Shown here: one piece after another, positions 61,852-64,000 of the stretch
Layout: each line of letters opens with the position of its first letter
Position numbering within the stretch: position 1 is the first letter of the stretch
Origin: Bacteroides sp. OF04-15BH
GTDB taxonomy: Bacteria > Bacteroidota > Bacteroidia > Bacteroidales > Bacteroidaceae
DNA length: 64,000 bases
Assembly (NCBI RefSeq): GCF_003477995.1
Contig: NZ_QUEM01000001.1
Location: forward strand, 62,001-126,000
Direction: 5' to 3'
The notes under the pieces: generated by a model
Database searches by the model: none
What the model was told of the DNA's origin: nothing
Seen by the model: only the letters and a program-made list of their open reading frames with translations
Made by a program: the position numbers and the translations under genes

Positions 61852-63728
61852 TGCAACAAAGACCTGTAGAATTATTGGCACCGGCCAAAAATGCCGACTG
61901 TGGCATTGAAGCCATCCGCCACGGAGCGGATGCAGTGTATATAGGCGCTCCCCGTTTTGGAGCCCGTGCGGCTGCCGGCAATTCCGTAGAGGATATTGCC
62001 CGCCTCACTGCTTTTGCCCACCAGTTCCGGGCAAGAGTCTATGTGGCCGTCAATACCATTCTGAAGGATGAGGAGCTGGCCGAAACCGAGGAAATGATAT
62101 GGGAACTGTACCGTGCCGGTGCGGATGCGCTGATTGTGCAGGACATGGCTTTGTTGCAGTTGAATCTGCCGCCAATCGCGCTGCATGCCAGCACGCAGAT
62201 GGATAACCGCGATGCCGACAAGGTACGCTTTTTGCAGCAGCAGGGCTTTTCGCAGGTGGTATTGGCCCGTGAGCTCACTTTGCAGCAGATTCGCGACATT
62301 CATGAGGCGTGCCCGTCCGTGCCGCTCGAAGTGTTTGTACATGGAGCGCTATGCGTCAGCTACAGCGGTCAGTGTTATGTGTCGCAACATTGTTTCGGCC
62401 GCAGTGCCAACCGGGGCAACTGTGCCCAGTTCTGTCGCCTGAAGTTCGATCTGGTGGATGCCGACGGCAAGGTCATCGAGCAGGAAAAACACCTGCTCTC
62501 TCTGAAAGACCTGAATCAGAGCGACCAGCTGGAGCAGATTCTGGAAGCGGGTGCCACCTCTCTCAAAATTGAAGGACGCCTGAAGGACATGGATTATGTG
62601 AAGAATGTCACTGCTTATTATCGTCAGAAACTCGATGCCATCTTCCGCAAGCATCCGGAATATTGCCGGGCTTCTTCTGGTAAATGTGAATATACCTTCC
62701 GTCCGCAGTTGGAGAAGAGTTTCAACCGCGGATTCACCCATTATTTTCTGAATGGGCGGAAAACCGACATTTTCTCTTTCAATACCCCGAAATCGCTGGG
62801 TGAGGAAGTGGGTTATGTCAAGGAAATCCGTGGCAAGTGCATCATCGTGGCCGGTGTGAAACCGTTCAGCAACGGCGACGGACTGTGCTTTATGGATGAG
62901 AACGGCAAGTTGCAGGGTTTCCGTGTCAATCGGGTGGACGACAGCAATAAGATTTATCCGGTGGAGATGCCGCGTGTGAAACCGCATACCCGCCTTTACC
63001 GTAATTTTGACCAGGAGTTTGACCGTTTGCTTTCCAGACCGTCTGCGGAACGCAAGATTACCGTGGACTGGACGGTCGGCGAATATCCCGAAGGATTTGT
63101 GCTGAGTCTGAAAGACGAAGACGGAGTTTCGGTCAGCGTTCCGTTTGCTGCTGAAAAAGAGCAAGCCCGCAGCCCGCAGGAAGAGAATGTCCGCAAGCAG
63201 CTTTCCAAGTTGGGCAACACCTGTTTCACTGTTGGTCAGGTAAAAGTGGACTGGCAGGATAATTGGTTTGTTCCTTCATCCGTATTGGCTGAATGGCGTC
63301 GTGTAGTTATCGAGAAACTGGAGCAGACACGACGGGTGAATTTCCCGGTGCATTACCGTAAGATTCCGACCGACTTCACCCGTCAGTTGCGCGAGAAACA
63401 GGGACAGGAGAGTGCTCCGTTGCAAGGAATGCACCTCACTTATCTGGCCAATGTCATGAACAGCCGTGCGGAATCCTTCTACAAGTCGCTCGGAGCCGTA
63501 CAGGTAGAGCCGGCCTTTGAAAAGAAAGAACCTGCCGGAGCGGTCCTGATGTTCTGCAAGCATTGTCTGCGCTACAGTCTGGGATGGTGTACAAAGCAGG
63601 GCGGCCGCCGCTCGCCGTTCCGGGAGCCTTATTTCCTGGTTTCGGGTGACGGGCGCCGTTTCCGTCTGGAATTTGATTGCAGAAACTGTCAAATGAAGGT
63701 TTATGCTGATGAAGGAGAGAATCGCTAA
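61851..63728 (+). CDS. U32 peptidase family protein (RlhA/TrhP-like)
   Basis: A 625-residue member of family U32, some of which hydroxylate RNA rather than cut protein. The U32 signature EVFVHGALCVSYSGQCYVS is present (about residues 160-178), followed by RSANRGNCAQFCR. SLKIEGRLKDMDYVKNVTAY lies near 238-257. The length and extra C-terminal domain fit the long RlhA type, the 23S rRNA hydroxylase, better than the short protease-like members. It overlaps metA by one base (TAATG), so it is translated from the same message; a methionine link is not obvious. Its end overlaps the start of a lipoprotein gene by 20 bases. Confidence 0.92.
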   Translation: MQQRPVELLAPAKNADCGIEAIRHGADAVYIGAPRFGARAAAGNSVEDIARLTAFAHQFRARVYVAVNTILKDEELAETEEMIWELYRAGADALIVQDMALLQLNLPPIALHASTQMDNRDADKVRFLQQQGFSQVVLARELTLQQIRDIHEACPSVPLEVFVHGALCVSYSGQCYVSQHCFGRSANRGNCAQFCRLKFDLVDADGKVIEQEKHLLSLKDLNQSDQLEQILEAGATSLKIEGRLKDMDYVKNVTAYYRQKLDAIFRKHPEYCRASSGKCEYTFRPQLEKSFNRGFTHYFLNGRKTDIFSFNTPKSLGEEVGYVKEIRGKCIIVAGVKPFSNGDGLCFMDENGKLQGFRVNRVDDSNKIYPVEMPRVKPHTRLYRNFDQEFDRLLSRPSAERKITVDWTVGEYPEGFVLSLKDEDGVSVSVPFAAEKEQARSPQEENVRKQLSKLGNTCFTVGQVKVDWQDNWFVPSSVLAEWRRVVIEKLEQTRRVNFPVHYRKIPTDFTRQLREKQGQESAPLQGMHLTYLANVMNSRAESFYKSLGAVQVEPAFEKKEPAGAVLMFCKHCLRYSLGWCTKQGGRRSPFREPYFLVSGDGRRFRLEFDCRNCQMKVYADEGENR

Positions 63729-64000
63729 AATAAAAAGGCACTTCCGCATTCTGCTTCTGTGCCTGTGTGGTTTGTTGGTAGCCTCGTGCTACCAATCTAC
63801 TACGAACGATGACCAGTGGAGTGTTTCGGAGAGTTCAGTCTATTCGCTGGACTTTATGAAGCAGCACCACTATGGTCTGAACTATAACTTTAAAGTCTGT
63901 GGAGACAGCCTGTGGCTACAGTCCGACCGGCCGATGCACACCGACTTTAAGGGAACTTATTTTTATGATTCTCTTTATTTGCAGCCGGGTGATCTGGTTG
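63709..64000 (+). CDS. Lipoprotein, 3' truncated by the window
   Basis: An open frame from an ATG at 63709, 20 bases before the U32 stop, runs to the window end without a stop (97 residues seen). A basic N-terminus (MKERIAKIKRHFR) and hydrophobic stretch ILLLCLCGLLVASC form a signal with a lipobox Cys. The rest (DDQWSVSESSVYSLDFMKQH, then DSLYLQPGDLV) looks like an extracellular beta-rich domain but matches no family I know. The overlap suggests it belongs to the metA-U32 transcript. Confidence 0.75.
   Translation, partial: MKERIAKIKRHFRILLLCLCGLLVASCYQSTTNDDQWSVSESSVYSLDFMKQHHYGLNYNFKVCGDSLWLQSDRPMHTDFKGTYFYDSLYLQPGDLV

Overview
The window reads as an ordinary chromosomal segment of a gut Bacteroidales, most likely Bacteroides or Phocaeicola. 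Supporting signs are about twenty promoters with the Bacteroidota -7 box TAnnTTTG, almost no Shine-Dalgarno sequences, a MurF-alanine racemase fusion, a TamL lipoprotein beside TamB, the OMthi-PnuT-Tnr3 thiamine set, and GSCFA, DUF4988 and DUF4435 proteins. About 46 protein genes are supported, one cut at each edge, plus one initiator tRNA and one TPP riboswitch. I see no prophage, insertion sequence, integrase or CRISPR array.

Layout. 1-9.8 kb: the end of recQ, then a forward run of guaB, two SurA-like chaperones, an OstA/LptA-like protein, a small membrane protein and mutL. 9.8-11.9 kb (reverse): a TetR regulator, fabG and a pseudouridine synthase. 12.1 kb: initiator tRNA. 12.3-15.9 kb (reverse): a thiamine salvage operon led by a TPP riboswitch (outer-membrane receptor, PnuT-type permease, thiamine pyrophosphokinase). 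16-26 kb: a small beta-barrel protein, a flavodoxin-ferredoxin, an HD hydrolase, a SulP transporter, a peptide transporter, an NhaC antiporter, a nitroreductase, Fe-type SOD and an acyltransferase. 26-34.5 kb (reverse): a porin and the tamL-tamB pair. 34.6-38.4 kb: a cyclophilin lipoprotein, then a LacI regulator convergent with a GH29 alpha-L-fucosidase whose promoter carries a perfect 18-base palindrome. 38.6-45.4 kb: murF-alr and a GSCFA protein (reverse), then dxs and trkA (forward). 45.5-47.5 kb (reverse): an AAA ATPase with a DUF4435/TOPRIM protein, in the same order as the PARIS anti-phage system. 47.7-53 kb: a repeat-bearing SGNH lipoprotein, a nucleotidyltransferase, MscS and a peroxiredoxin. 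53-57 kb (reverse): M13 peptidase and ABC-F. 57.2-64 kb: an LpxH-like phosphatase with a glycosyltransferase, an Fe-alcohol dehydrogenase (reverse), metA, a U32 protein and the start of a lipoprotein.

Main points for a second look are the PARIS-like pair; a family of 22-base tandem units found in two intergenic gaps (45.4 and 59.3 kb); a separate 22-base hairpin triplet at 18.2 kb whose stems covary; the palindromic operator centred on the likely fucosidase transcription start; a MetA with Glu111, which predicts an acetyltransferase; a MutL lacking endonuclease motifs; and an initiator tRNA with an A29:U41 pair. All functional calls rest on reading motifs by eye; no search was run.
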